Shown: positions 1 to 6,013 of the stretch, one piece after another | Layout of the letters: each line of letters opens with the position of its first letter | Numbering within the stretch: the first letter of the stretch is position 1 | Source: an uncultured Oscillospiraceae bacterium | Lineage (GTDB): Bacteria > Bacillota > Clostridia > Oscillospirales > Acutalibacteraceae | DNA length: 23,207 nucleotides | Reading direction: 5' to 3' | NCBI GenBank assembly: GCA_900549055.1 | Contig: URNB01000023.1 | Span: 1-23,207 of the forward strand | The notes under the pieces: model-generated | What the model was told of the DNA's origin: nothing | What the model saw: only the letters and a program-made list of their open reading frames with translations | The model's database searches: none | Position numbers and translations under genes: made by a program

Positions 1-177
1 GCCTGCCACGGCGAGCGCAGAGGTCTTGACCGGCGACATGATGGCGTACTTACCGAACTCGTCCTTGTTGATGACCGCACGGTTGCCGCTGACCTCGACC
101 ACATACCAGCGGAGCTTTTTCACCCAGCCGGGAATGGATTGGAATGGCACATTTCTGTTGCCTGTTCCGCAAGTCCG
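1..177 (-). pseudogene. Orphan C-terminal gene fragment, cut by the window edge
   Basis: A minus-strand frame is open from just after a stop at 178-180 to the window edge. It reads as a compact, beta-rich segment with the cores GWVKKLRWYVVEVSGNRAVI and NKDEFGKYAIMSPV. This resembles the small SH3-like tail found on amidases and other wall-acting proteins of phages and conjugative elements, but that match is from memory and is weak. The only possible start inside the frame is a GTG at 148-150, with no convincing ribosome-binding site. The segment overlaps, in another frame, the last codons of the 149-aa gene at 120-569. The simplest reading is the 3' part of a different gene joined here by a deletion or recombination. 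A short intact gene starting at the GTG cannot be ruled out. Confidence 0.35.
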
Positions 178-569
178 TTATGGCGGAGAGTTCGGGCAGC
201 AAGCCCCATAAGGTTGAAGATGTTTCCGTCCTCGCCGATGAGCTTGCAGTCGGGCTTTTCCTGTTCGGGCGCGGCTTCATCAACAAAGCCGCCGAGCTTG
301 TTCGGTACATAGTCCGACAGCCAGGTGCCGCCGAGCTGCTCATGGGAGCGCAAGCGCCACATGGCGAGCTTGCCCATGTCGATTTCCAACCCGTCCTCAA
401 AGGGAAATAGGATATTTGTGAGGCTGCCGTTTTGGAATACCGAGATATTCTCAAATCTGCTGCCGTTTTTCAAGATCCCATCATCGGTTAGGAGACTGTT
501 GATGCCGTCGAGCCACTCCTGCGGGTCACCGCCGCAGCCCTGTAAAATAAGTCCTTCCTTGCCGTTCAT
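120..569 (-). CDS. Mobile-element protein of unknown function, probably 3'-truncated (149 aa)
   Basis: I recognise this as a family common on integrative elements of gut Clostridia, with no established function. The N-terminus carries LILQGCGGDPQEWLDGINSL (residues 8-27). A middle part, about residues 38-90, includes the core MGKLAMWRLRSHEQLGGTWL. Near residues 105-140 is the segment CKLIGEDGNIFNLMGLAART. From memory, relatives continue for roughly 40-50 residues after the ATEM position. Here the reading ends nine residues later in an unrelated tail, CHSNPFPAG, so the 3' end looks replaced. The start overlaps the stop of the 80-aa gene in an ATGA arrangement, and a GAGGAA ribosome-binding site lies within that upstream gene, so the two are translationally coupled. 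No membrane segment, signal peptide or catalytic motif is visible. It is soluble and mildly acidic. Confidence 0.75.
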   Translation of the reverse strand: MNGKEGLILQGCGGDPQEWLDGINSLLTDDGILKNGSRFENISVFQNGSLTNILFPFEDGLEIDMGKLAMWRLRSHEQLGGTWLSDYVPNKLGGFVDEAAPEQEKPDCKLIGEDGNIFNLMGLAARTLRHNGLAEQATEMCHSNPFPAG

Positions 570-808
570 ACGGCGTAATTCCTCAGATAGGCGACTTCTT
601 CGGGTGTTGCCGTTACGGTTTCCTCGCCGCCGTAAAGATATACCTCGCCGTGTACGCTGACCTCTGTTTCCGCATCGACATTCTCCATAAAGTCATCAAA
701 GGCTGTCCAGCCGACGAGGTCGTCGTACTCTCTCGGTATCCCACCGACCGTAAATTCAATTTCTTCATTGCCTGCGGTTACGGTCACCGCAGAAAACAGC
801 AAGGCCAT
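566..808 (-). CDS. Small acidic mobile-element protein of unknown function (80 aa)
   Basis: I do not recognise this protein. It is short and acidic with no transmembrane segment or cysteine. It looks like a small beta-rich fold, with alternating hydrophobic runs such as SAVTVTAGNEEIEFTVGG and EVSVHGEVYLYGGEETVTAT, then a short helix (PEEVAYLRNY). Its start lies three bases after the stop of the 282-aa gene, and the GGAGG ribosome-binding site is formed by the last Gly-Gly-Met codons of that gene. Its own stop overlaps the next start (ATGA). It is therefore co-translated with neighbours on both sides and probably belongs to the same mobile-element operon. The tight coupling argues that it is a real gene despite its size. 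Confidence 0.65.
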   Translation of the reverse strand: MALLFSAVTVTAGNEEIEFTVGGIPREYDDLVGWTAFDDFMENVDAETEVSVHGEVYLYGGEETVTATPEEVAYLRNYAV

Positions 809-811
809 ATA

Positions 812-1660
812 TTACATCCCTCCAATCGTCATTTCGGTGTTTTGCAGATGATCCTCAAATTCGTCCTCGGTCATCATGGCGTAGTCATCGCCGCTGTTCC
901 AGAACGAAACGAACAGTTCGCCGTCCATCGTATCGATGGGCTGCTGCTCAAAGCCCTCGCCGAGCCCGTCAGCACATTGCCCGGTGATCCATTCCCGCAA
1001 ACGCTCCGTTTCTTCTGTAGTAAGAGGCTCTTTGAGGCTGCAATCTATCCGTCCGAACAGTCTGTCACCGTGCAGCTCCACCGACCACACAGCCGAGGTC
1101 AGCTTTTCCTTTATGCCGTCATCCTCGTTGTAGTAGGCTGCCATATCATTTTCGTCGTTGGCGGTGTATTCTTTTAATGCGTCGTTGATTTCATCCTCGC
1201 TGTCGGCAAGGTAGGAATCTCCGACCGTGAACATATCTCCGTCGCCCTCGTCGATATTTCCCACCAGCGGACAGAAGAACACCGCCTTTATGGGTCCTGC
1301 ATCCTGCGTCATTTGGCGGACAGCAGCGACCACCTCGTTCATCGAGCCATATTGGTCATAGAGGACATCCTGTTCCAGCGTCTCTTTGATGTCCTCGCTT
1401 GCATTCTGCACGATATAGGTGAGCAGATTGGCGTCTGCCAAGGAGTTGTCCTCGCTCAGCGTGAGGAGCAGATGCCTACCGAAGTCGCTCTCGCTGAACA
1501 GCTTTACGCCGATGTCCTCGTCCTCGTTGTCGGTCAGCGGGATTTGTTTCGGCGGCTGCATAATGCCGATAGACTGTAGCTTTTCATAAATGTCGTAAAT
1601 GCTGTGAGGCAGTTCGAGAACAAGGGTGTTCTCTTTATTGCGGATAATTGCGGTGATCAT
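812..1660 (-). CDS. ArdA-like-module protein of a mobile element (282 aa)
   Basis: An acidic soluble protein with two visible parts. Residues about 11-115 carry the module that also occurs twice in the next-upstream 378-aa protein. It opens with LVLELPHSIYDIYEKLQSI (13-31) and continues through SLADANLLTYIVQNASEDIK (73-92), comparable in position to the NLDEVNYLAKRM segment of the neighbour. Residues about 120-282 form a different domain. Its most distinctive stretch is WITGQCADGLGEGFEQQPID (224-243) followed by ELFVSFWNSGDDY. I associate that signature with Bacillota plasmid and integrative-element proteins of unknown role. An antirestriction (DNA-mimic) role is suggested by the acidity and the ArdA-like module, but this is inference. 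The start is two bases after the preceding stop, with GGAGG embedded in the end of the preceding gene. Confidence 0.75.
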   Translation of the reverse strand: MITAIIRNKENTLVLELPHSIYDIYEKLQSIGIMQPPKQIPLTDNEDEDIGVKLFSESDFGRHLLLTLSEDNSLADANLLTYIVQNASEDIKETLEQDVLYDQYGSMNEVVAAVRQMTQDAGPIKAVFFCPLVGNIDEGDGDMFTVGDSYLADSEDEINDALKEYTANDENDMAAYYNEDDGIKEKLTSAVWSVELHGDRLFGRIDCSLKEPLTTEETERLREWITGQCADGLGEGFEQQPIDTMDGELFVSFWNSGDDYAMMTEDEFEDHLQNTEMTIGGM

Positions 1661-1662
1661 AT

Positions 1663-2799
1663 TTACATTCCTCCCATTGTCATAGGCTCATCCTGATATA
1701 AGATGTCGAGCAGGCTTGTGTCGGTGTCGTTGTAGATAAAGCCGTTGCAAACAAATTTGCCGTAAAATTTATCCGAGATATATTCTCCGAATCCCTCATA
1801 GTCGAAATAATCTTCCATTTCAAGATCAAGAATATATCTGTCCTCGGTTTCGGTAAAAAATCTTCCCACCTCGGCATAGCCTGTTGCCCCCTCAATGAAG
1901 GTGAAGCACCCGATATTCCTTGCCAGCCTTGTAAGCTGCTCGGTGTCCTCGGCTTCGGCATATTCCGCCACCGACCACAGCTTTTTCAGATCCATATCCG
2001 CCGTATTAACGGCGCCAGTAAGCCGGTTCAGCTCGTATACGCCTTCCTCGGCGGCGATCTCACGGAATCGCCCGAACCATTCGGGGCTGTCGGTATTGAA
2101 GTCCTCCAGCGTAATTTTCACCTCATCCGCTGTTGTGCCGAGCCTTGTAAACGCCTTGTCGATGGCTTCCTCCTCACAGGGAAAATACAGATATTCGGTT
2201 TTGCCGCCATACTCGGCCTTGGCAACGCAAAGCACCCCCGGATCATACAAATACGCTGGGAAGGTCTGTCCGTCATATGACCGTTGGAACGGCGTGTTTT
2301 CGTCCACGAACAGCATTCCGTGTTCGGTAAATATGCCATTGCCGGACTGTATCAGCTCCCGTCCGAGCTGCGCATATTTCGGGTCATCCTCATCGTGTGC
2401 CGGTATGCAGCCGTTGACCGTGAGCAGATACTCTCTGCCGATTTTGCCCATGTCACCGATATCCCAAATCAGCGGATAGCGATTGAGATTAAAGCTCAAA
2501 TTGATGAGGTCGGGCAGAGTGTCGAAGCCCTCTAATTTCATTGCTTCGTAAAACTGGTATTCCTCGTTCCCGAAAAAGCTGTCCATGCGCTTGGCAAGGT
2601 AATTGACCTCATCCAGATTTGCGAATCTGTCTTGTAGAAAGTCGAGTTCTTCGGGAAATACCACCTCGCTTACATAGAGCTCAAGGGGTGTGACATCCTC
2701 GGCATGGATTCTTTCGAGTTCTGCATTCATTTCCTTTTCGGTGCAGGGAAAACGGAGGGCGGTCTGACTGTTGCCGTATTTGATTTTCAGTTTAATCAT
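1663..2799 (-). CDS. ArdA-like antirestriction-type protein with an internal duplication (378 aa)
   Basis: This resembles proteins on Clostridia conjugative elements annotated as antirestriction protein ArdA. Classical ArdA proteins are acidic DNA mimics that bind type I restriction enzymes and protect incoming DNA. The sequence contains two copies of a module of about 110 residues. Copy one, about residues 13-125, opens with LRFPCTEKEMNAELERI and continues with NLDEVNYLAKRM. Copy two, about 201-316, opens with LYFPCEEEAIDKAFTRL and continues with GVYELNRLTGAV. The C-terminal part (EMEDYFDYEGFGEYISDKF, 327-345) resembles the end of ArdA. The protein is rich in Asp and Glu. Its start overlaps the end of the 198-aa gene by eight bases, with AAGGAG inside that gene, and its last codons supply the ribosome-binding site of the next gene. 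At 378 aa it is about twice the length of Tn916-type ArdA, matching the duplication. Confidence 0.8.
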   Translation of the reverse strand: MIKLKIKYGNSQTALRFPCTEKEMNAELERIHAEDVTPLELYVSEVVFPEELDFLQDRFANLDEVNYLAKRMDSFFGNEEYQFYEAMKLEGFDTLPDLINLSFNLNRYPLIWDIGDMGKIGREYLLTVNGCIPAHDEDDPKYAQLGRELIQSGNGIFTEHGMLFVDENTPFQRSYDGQTFPAYLYDPGVLCVAKAEYGGKTEYLYFPCEEEAIDKAFTRLGTTADEVKITLEDFNTDSPEWFGRFREIAAEEGVYELNRLTGAVNTADMDLKKLWSVAEYAEAEDTEQLTRLARNIGCFTFIEGATGYAEVGRFFTETEDRYILDLEMEDYFDYEGFGEYISDKFYGKFVCNGFIYNDTDTSLLDILYQDEPMTMGGM

Positions 2800-3388
2800 G
2801 GCAAATCTCCTTTACGGCTGCGAGTCCGAATCTGCGGATCGCCATAGCGTTGCAGATGGTGCGGAACAACATAGGCGGCACAAGGTCGGCGTCCGACAGA
2901 TCCGACACGGTAATGTGCTTTGTGCCGAGGGTCAAGTCCTTTGCTGCACAGTAGAGGGTGTAGGCTCGTTCGGAGCAGTTATTGAGCTTAATATTCTCAA
3001 AAAACACATAGCCGTTATTTATATGGTGCTTGCAGCAGCTCCACAGCCTTGGGTCGGCGGTGAGTAGATACAACGCCGAAAGCAGTGTGTAATTCTCTCG
3101 GTGTACATTCTTTGCGGCAAGTGTAAATCTTGCCCTGTGCTTTTCATTTATATATGTCATGGGGTTTTCCTCGCTTTCTAAATATTCGTTGAATCTCTTG
3201 CGGAAGGGCGGACAGCGTATCTGTTGCATGGTGGCCGCCAGTATCTCCGTGGGTGTGGCGGCGTTTGCCGTGATGAATATTTGTGCTTCGGCAAAACGGA
3301 AGCCTACGCCTCTCGGTGCAAAATTCGGAACGGTCATCATCAGCCGTTCCATGCGTCTGTCATATGGATTATCTGAAAATATGGTCAT
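2792..3388 (-). CDS. Mobile-element protein of unknown function (198 aa)
   Basis: There appear to be two parts. The short N-terminus starts TIFSDNPYDRRMERLMMTVP (2-21), like the NPxxxxMM openings of several conjugative-element accessory proteins. The remainder, from about residue 78 (TYINEKHRARFTLAAKNV), is mostly helical and resembles small Clostridia proteins of the DUF6075 kind. That comparison is from memory and is uncertain. There are five cysteines, but not in a recognisable metal-binding spacing. The start is supported by AAGGAG eight bases upstream. A strong terminator lies 23-58 bases before the start, so this gene and its downstream partners depend on read-through or on a promoter within the gene before it. 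It overlaps the ArdA-like gene by eight bases, which points to coupled translation. No function is assigned. Confidence 0.7.
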   Translation of the reverse strand: MTIFSDNPYDRRMERLMMTVPNFAPRGVGFRFAEAQIFITANAATPTEILAATMQQIRCPPFRKRFNEYLESEENPMTYINEKHRARFTLAAKNVHRENYTLLSALYLLTADPRLWSCCKHHINNGYVFFENIKLNNCSERAYTLYCAAKDLTLGTKHITVSDLSDADLVPPMLFRTICNAMAIRRFGLAAVKEICHD

Positions 3389-3410
3389 TGTCTTTTCTCC
3401 TTGTGAAATA

Positions 3411-3446
3411 GAAAAAGCCCTCCGGTTTTTGTGTAACCGAAGGGCG
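3411..3446 (-). terminator. Rho-independent terminator after the 214-aa gene
   Basis: On the minus strand, GCCCTTCGGTT pairs with AACCGGAGGGC (one G·T wobble) around a short AC-rich loop and is followed by TTTTT. It starts just downstream of the 214-aa gene stop and separates it from the 198-aa gene. Confidence 0.85.
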
Positions 3447-3456
3447 ATTGATAGTA

Positions 3457-4101
3457 TTACATATTCTGTTGTGAAGCTGCCGGCTGTTCAAAGGTCGGTG
3501 GCTCGATTTCGAGGGACGGGTATCCGTCCGTGAGTTTTTCTTGGAGCCTATCCAGCTGCCGTTCCTGCTCATAGGTCAGCGTTTCGCAGTTGGCTTTGGT
3601 GAAGTCCACACAGCGACAGAGGTTTGCGGTTTCCTGTTCGGAGAACAGTCGGCTTTCGGGGATCAGTCCTGAGCGCACGGCAAAGGACTCCTTGGCGTAT
3701 TCATAGCTCGGAGAGTAATCTCCCCAAAACACGGCATTACCGTCTGCGTTCTGTTTCCATGTGACAAATTCAAAACCGTGGCTTTCGCTGTACTTGGCTG
3801 CCAGCACCGTATCTCCGAAGGAGGCAAGCTGTCGGTATTCCGAAACATCCGCCGCCTTCATCTGCTGCGCGTGTTCGTAAAGAGCGACATAGTCCTTTAC
3901 GGTGAGCAGCTCGTTTTGCACTTCAGCGATCTTGCCGAGGTATTCTTCCGAGAGGTATGGGTTGTCGTTGACGATGCAGTTGCCGTTGTACTTCACCCGG
4001 CACAGCGGCATCCCATCCGAGGACACCTCCAGCCAACCGTCACTGTTCATTTCGGTTTCAAAGCGGCCGCGCAGCCGTTTGGCTAATTCTTTCTGTAGCA
4101 T
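3457..4101 (-). CDS. Mobile-element protein of unknown function (214 aa)
   Basis: I place this with a family common on integrative elements of gut Clostridia. It has no known function. The N-terminus is a helix-turn segment (LQKELAKRLRGRF, 2-14) followed by SDGWLEVSSDGMPLCRVKYN. Further on are YVALYEHAQQMKAADVSEYR and the conserved core FGDTVLAAKYSESHGFEFVT, then WGDYSPSYEYAKESFAVRSG, which probably form one alpha/beta domain. The last 30 residues are Pro/Gln-rich and look flexible. The start at 4101 is chosen because AAGGAG lies eight bases upstream. An upstream in-frame ATG at 4206 would place a terminator hairpin inside the coding region. The gene is bracketed by terminators at 4124-4164 and 3411-3446, so it looks monocistronic. 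No signal peptide or membrane segment is seen. Confidence 0.75.
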   Translation of the reverse strand: MLQKELAKRLRGRFETEMNSDGWLEVSSDGMPLCRVKYNGNCIVNDNPYLSEEYLGKIAEVQNELLTVKDYVALYEHAQQMKAADVSEYRQLASFGDTVLAAKYSESHGFEFVTWKQNADGNAVFWGDYSPSYEYAKESFAVRSGLIPESRLFSEQETANLCRCVDFTKANCETLTYEQERQLDRLQEKLTDGYPSLEIEPPTFEQPAASQQNM

Positions 4102-4123
4102 ATCTGATTTCTCCTTTTTAGGG

Positions 4124-4164
4124 TAATAAAAAAAGGCAGATAGATTTTTGATTTCTATCTGCCT
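4124..4164 (-). terminator. Strong rho-independent terminator between tRNA-Arg and the accessory genes
   Basis: On the minus strand, AGGCAGATAGA pairs perfectly with TCTATCTGCCT around an AATCAAAAA loop and is followed by seven T. It lies only about 25 bases upstream of the start of the 214-aa gene, so it sits in or just before that gene's leader. Confidence 0.85.
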
Positions 4165-4213
4165 GTGTATCTGATATTTACTTTTCGGGAGTTCAAGTCT
4201 ATCCACAAAGGGA

Positions 4214-4262
4214 AAACGGCGATTTTACATCTGTGTTTTGGTACAGAGAAAAATCGCCGTTT
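4214..4262. repeat. Long perfect hairpin, 13-bp arms, near the presumed element boundary
   Basis: AAACGGCGATTTT at 4214-4226 is an exact inverted repeat of AAAATCGCCGTTT at 4250-4262. The 23-base loop can form a further small stem (CTGT/ACAG). Neither side is followed by a clean T-run, so it is not an obvious terminator. It may be an integration-end or regulatory structure, but no function can be shown. Confidence 0.7.
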
Positions 4263-4269
4263 GGGTAGC

Positions 4270-4296
4270 AAAAAAGCCCGATATATTCGGGCTTTT
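4270..4296 (-). terminator. Rho-independent terminator downstream of tRNA-Arg
   Basis: On the minus strand, AAAAGCCCGA pairs with TCGGGCTTTT around ATATA, and the T-run extends to six. It lies about 32 bases after the tRNA CCA end and would close the galE/tRNA transcript. A smaller hairpin at 4301-4321 (GGAGAC/GTCTCC) sits between it and the tRNA. Confidence 0.85.
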
Positions 4297-4327
4297 CGCA
4301 GGAGACATCTTTTTTGTCTCCACATTA

Positions 4328-4404
4328 TGGCCCGCCCGAAGGGATTCGAACCCCCGTTCTTCAGAATCGGAATCTGCTGCGTTATCCAGCTGCGCCACAG
4401 GCGG
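4328..4404 (-). tRNA. tRNA-Arg, anticodon CCG, CCA encoded
   Basis: A full cloverleaf is visible on the minus strand. Acceptor CCGCCTG pairs with CGGGCGG (one G·T), with discriminator G and a genomic CCA at 4328-4330. The D arm contains AGCTGGATAA. The anticodon stem CAGA/TCTG closes the loop TTCCGAT, with U33, anticodon CCG and A37. The T arm is GGGGG-TTCGAAT-CCCTT with two G·T pairs at its base. CCG reads the arginine codon CGG. The gene lies about 30 bases downstream of galE and directly next to the accessory genes. tRNA 3' ends are common attachment sites of integrative elements, so this gene may mark the element boundary. Confidence 0.95.
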
Positions 4405-4411
4405 ATATAAG

Positions 4412-4429
4412 GGGACGGATAACCGTCCC
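4412..4429 (-). other. Hairpin between galE and tRNA-Arg
   Basis: GGGACGG pairs with CCGTCCC (seven perfect pairs, four-base loop) in the 31 bases between the galE stop and the tRNA 5' end. There is no T-run on the minus strand. It may be a 3' stabiliser or processing signal for a joint galE-tRNA transcript rather than a terminator. Confidence 0.55.
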
Positions 4430-4435
4430 TCAATT

Positions 4436-5449
4436 TTATTTTTCAAAGCCGTTGGGGTTATTTTTCTGCCAACGCCAGGTGTCCTCGCACATTTCCTCAA
4501 TGCCGTATTTAGCAGTCCAGCCAAGCACCTTTTTCGCCTTATCGGCATTCGCATAAACCTCGTCGGGATCGCCGGGGCGGCGCGGATCTATAACATACGG
4601 TACATCCACACCCGTAGCCTTTACAAATGCGTCACGCAGCTGTAAAACGCTTGTGCCGTTGCCGGTGCCGAGGTTAAACGGCTCGCAGCCGGTGTTTTTA
4701 AGCACCCATTCGATTGCCTTGACATGGCCGAGCGCCAGATCCACAACATGGATATAATCACGCACGCCTGTGCCGTCAATCGTTTTATAATCATTTCCGA
4801 AAACATGAAGCTTATCAAGCTTACCGACTGCAACCTGCGAAATATAAGGCATGAGATTGTTCGGAATTCCTTTAGGATCCTCGCCGATAAGTCCGCTCTT
4901 GTGAGCACCGATAGGATTGAAGTAACGCAGAAGCGCCACGCACCAGTCCTTATCGGCCGCGTAAAGGTCGGTAAGAATATGCTCGATAAAGAGCTTTGTT
5001 CTGCCGTAGGGGTTAATGGCACCGAGAGGCATTCCCTCCACAAGCGGCATTTCGGTTGCAACACCGTAAACCGTGGCAGAGGAAGAAAATACGATCTTCT
5101 TAACGCCGAACTCGTTCATGGTTTCAAGCAAAACCAAGGTGTTTATAAGGTTATTATCGTAATACATGATCGGCTCACGCACTGATTCACCGACCGCCTT
5201 GAGACCGGCAAAATGGATAACCGCCTCAATGCTGTTCTCGGTAAAAATTTTACGGAGGGCCTCCCTGTTGCGAACATCTTCCTTATAGAATTTTACTTTT
5301 TTACCTGTTATTTTTTCAACGCGATCAAGAGATTCGCTGCTGCTGTTATCAAGATTATCAACAACGACAACATCATATCCGGAGTTGAGCATTTCAACGC
5401 AGGTATGACTGCCGATAAAACCCGCTCCGCCTGTTATAAGAATGGACAT
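4436..5449 (-). CDS. galE: UDP-glucose 4-epimerase
   Basis: Interconverts UDP-glucose and UDP-galactose with bound NAD in the cytoplasm (Leloir pathway), feeding galactose use and cell-surface polysaccharide synthesis. It belongs to the extended short-chain dehydrogenase family. The NAD-binding motif GGAGFIGSH is at residues 7-15, HFAGLKAVGES at 79-89, the catalytic serine region SSSATVYG at 122-129, and the catalytic Tyr148-x3-Lys152 in YGRTK. The RYFNPIGAH segment and the C-terminal RRPGDPDEVYAN stretch are typical of GalE. At 337 aa it is full length. A GGAGG ribosome-binding site lies ten bases upstream and a consensus promoter about 40 bases upstream. A terminator from the preceding operon separates it from iscU, so it is transcribed on its own, perhaps together with the tRNA downstream. 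Confidence 0.97.
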   Translation of the reverse strand: MSILITGGAGFIGSHTCVEMLNSGYDVVVVDNLDNSSSESLDRVEKITGKKVKFYKEDVRNREALRKIFTENSIEAVIHFAGLKAVGESVREPIMYYDNNLINTLVLLETMNEFGVKKIVFSSSATVYGVATEMPLVEGMPLGAINPYGRTKLFIEHILTDLYAADKDWCVALLRYFNPIGAHKSGLIGEDPKGIPNNLMPYISQVAVGKLDKLHVFGNDYKTIDGTGVRDYIHVVDLALGHVKAIEWVLKNTGCEPFNLGTGNGTSVLQLRDAFVKATGVDVPYVIDPRRPGDPDEVYANADKAKKVLGWTAKYGIEEMCEDTWRWQKNNPNGFEK

Positions 5450-5486
5450 AAAAGGTCAACCTCCAAGTCAATATTTGCCTCAATTA

Positions 5487-5515
5487 ATAATAATGCAAAA
5501 GAACCGTTTTGTCAA
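5487..5515 (-). promoter_or_regulatory. Sigma-A promoter of galE
   Basis: On the minus strand, -35 TTGACA (5510-5515) and -10 TATTAT (5487-5492) are separated by exactly 17 bases. The expected transcript start is near 5480, giving a leader of about 30 bases before the galE ATG. Confidence 0.85.
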
Positions 5516-5537
5516 GTATTTTTCTGATGCCTTCCGC

Positions 5538-5563
5538 ACAAAAACCCCCTTAAAAAGGGGGTT
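5538..5563 (-). terminator. Rho-independent terminator of the nifS-iscU operon
   Basis: On the minus strand, AACCCCCT pairs with AGGGGGTT around a T-rich loop and is followed by TTTTTG. It begins 13 bases after the iscU stop. Confidence 0.9.
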
Positions 5564-5575
5564 AGAGCATTAATC

Positions 5576-6013
5576 TCAGCTGCAGGAGCAGCATCCGCCG
5601 TGACATTCTGCGCAATCGGGCAGTCCCTCGGGCTTTTCAAGCTCGGGGTGACGGTTGTAATAATCAAACAGCGCCGCTTTTACTGCCTCCTCCGCCAAAA
5701 CAGAGCAGTGAATTTTATGCGCCGGGAGACCGTCAAGCGCCTCTACAACCGCCTTGTTTGAGAGCTTTAACGCCTCTGTTACGGGCTTGCCCTTTATCAT
5801 TTCGGTCGCCATTGAGCTGGTGGCAATAGCCGATCCGCAGCCGAATGTATTGAATTTAACATCGGTAATTATGCCGTCGTCAATTTTCAAATACATTTTC
5901 ATTATATCGCCGCATTTCGCGTTGCCCACCTCGCCCACCGCGTCGGCATTTTCAATTGTGCCGAGATTGCGCGGGTTTCTGAAATGATCCATTACCTTTT
6001 CACTGTATAACAT
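5576..6013 (-). CDS. iscU: Iron-sulfur cluster scaffold protein, NifU/IscU N-terminal type
   Basis: Scaffold on which a [2Fe-2S] or [4Fe-4S] cluster is assembled from iron and the sulfur delivered by the cysteine desulfurase encoded just upstream. The three ligand cysteines are present: Cys34 in AKCGD, Cys59 in FGCGSAIA and Cys103 in IHCSVLAEEA. Asp36 is also kept. After the normal domain the protein ends in a Cys-rich tail, CAECHGGCCSCS (134-145), with six extra cysteines. The start at 6013 (MLYSEKVMDHF) is preferred because the family begins there and an AAGGGAAG site precedes it. A start 60 bases further up would lie deep inside nifS. The start overlaps the nifS end by 14 bases, so translation is coupled. 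Length is 145 aa, as expected for the stand-alone scaffold of Clostridia. Confidence 0.95.
   Translation of the reverse strand: MLYSEKVMDHFRNPRNLGTIENADAVGEVGNAKCGDIMKMYLKIDDGIITDVKFNTFGCGSAIATSSMATEMIKGKPVTEALKLSNKAVVEALDGLPAHKIHCSVLAEEAVKAALFDYYNRHPELEKPEGLPDCAECHGGCCSCS

Noticed and set aside
650..2535. Long plus-strand open frames opposite the mobile-element genes (up to 194 aa)
   Set aside because: They mirror the minus-strand genes, lack ribosome-binding sites and have implausible composition. The minus-strand frames have coupled starts and recognisable families.
4102..4206. Longer N-terminus for the 214-aa protein from an ATG at 4206
   Set aside because: It would translate through a perfect 11-bp terminator stem with a T-run. 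The ATG at 4101 has a well-placed AAGGAG.
4328..4404. tRNA-Arg as a pseudogene, because of the mismatch at the top of the anticodon stem and G·T pairs in the T stem
   Set aside because: All arms fold, U33, A37, the TTCGAAT loop and an encoded CCA are present, and wobble pairs at these positions are tolerated.
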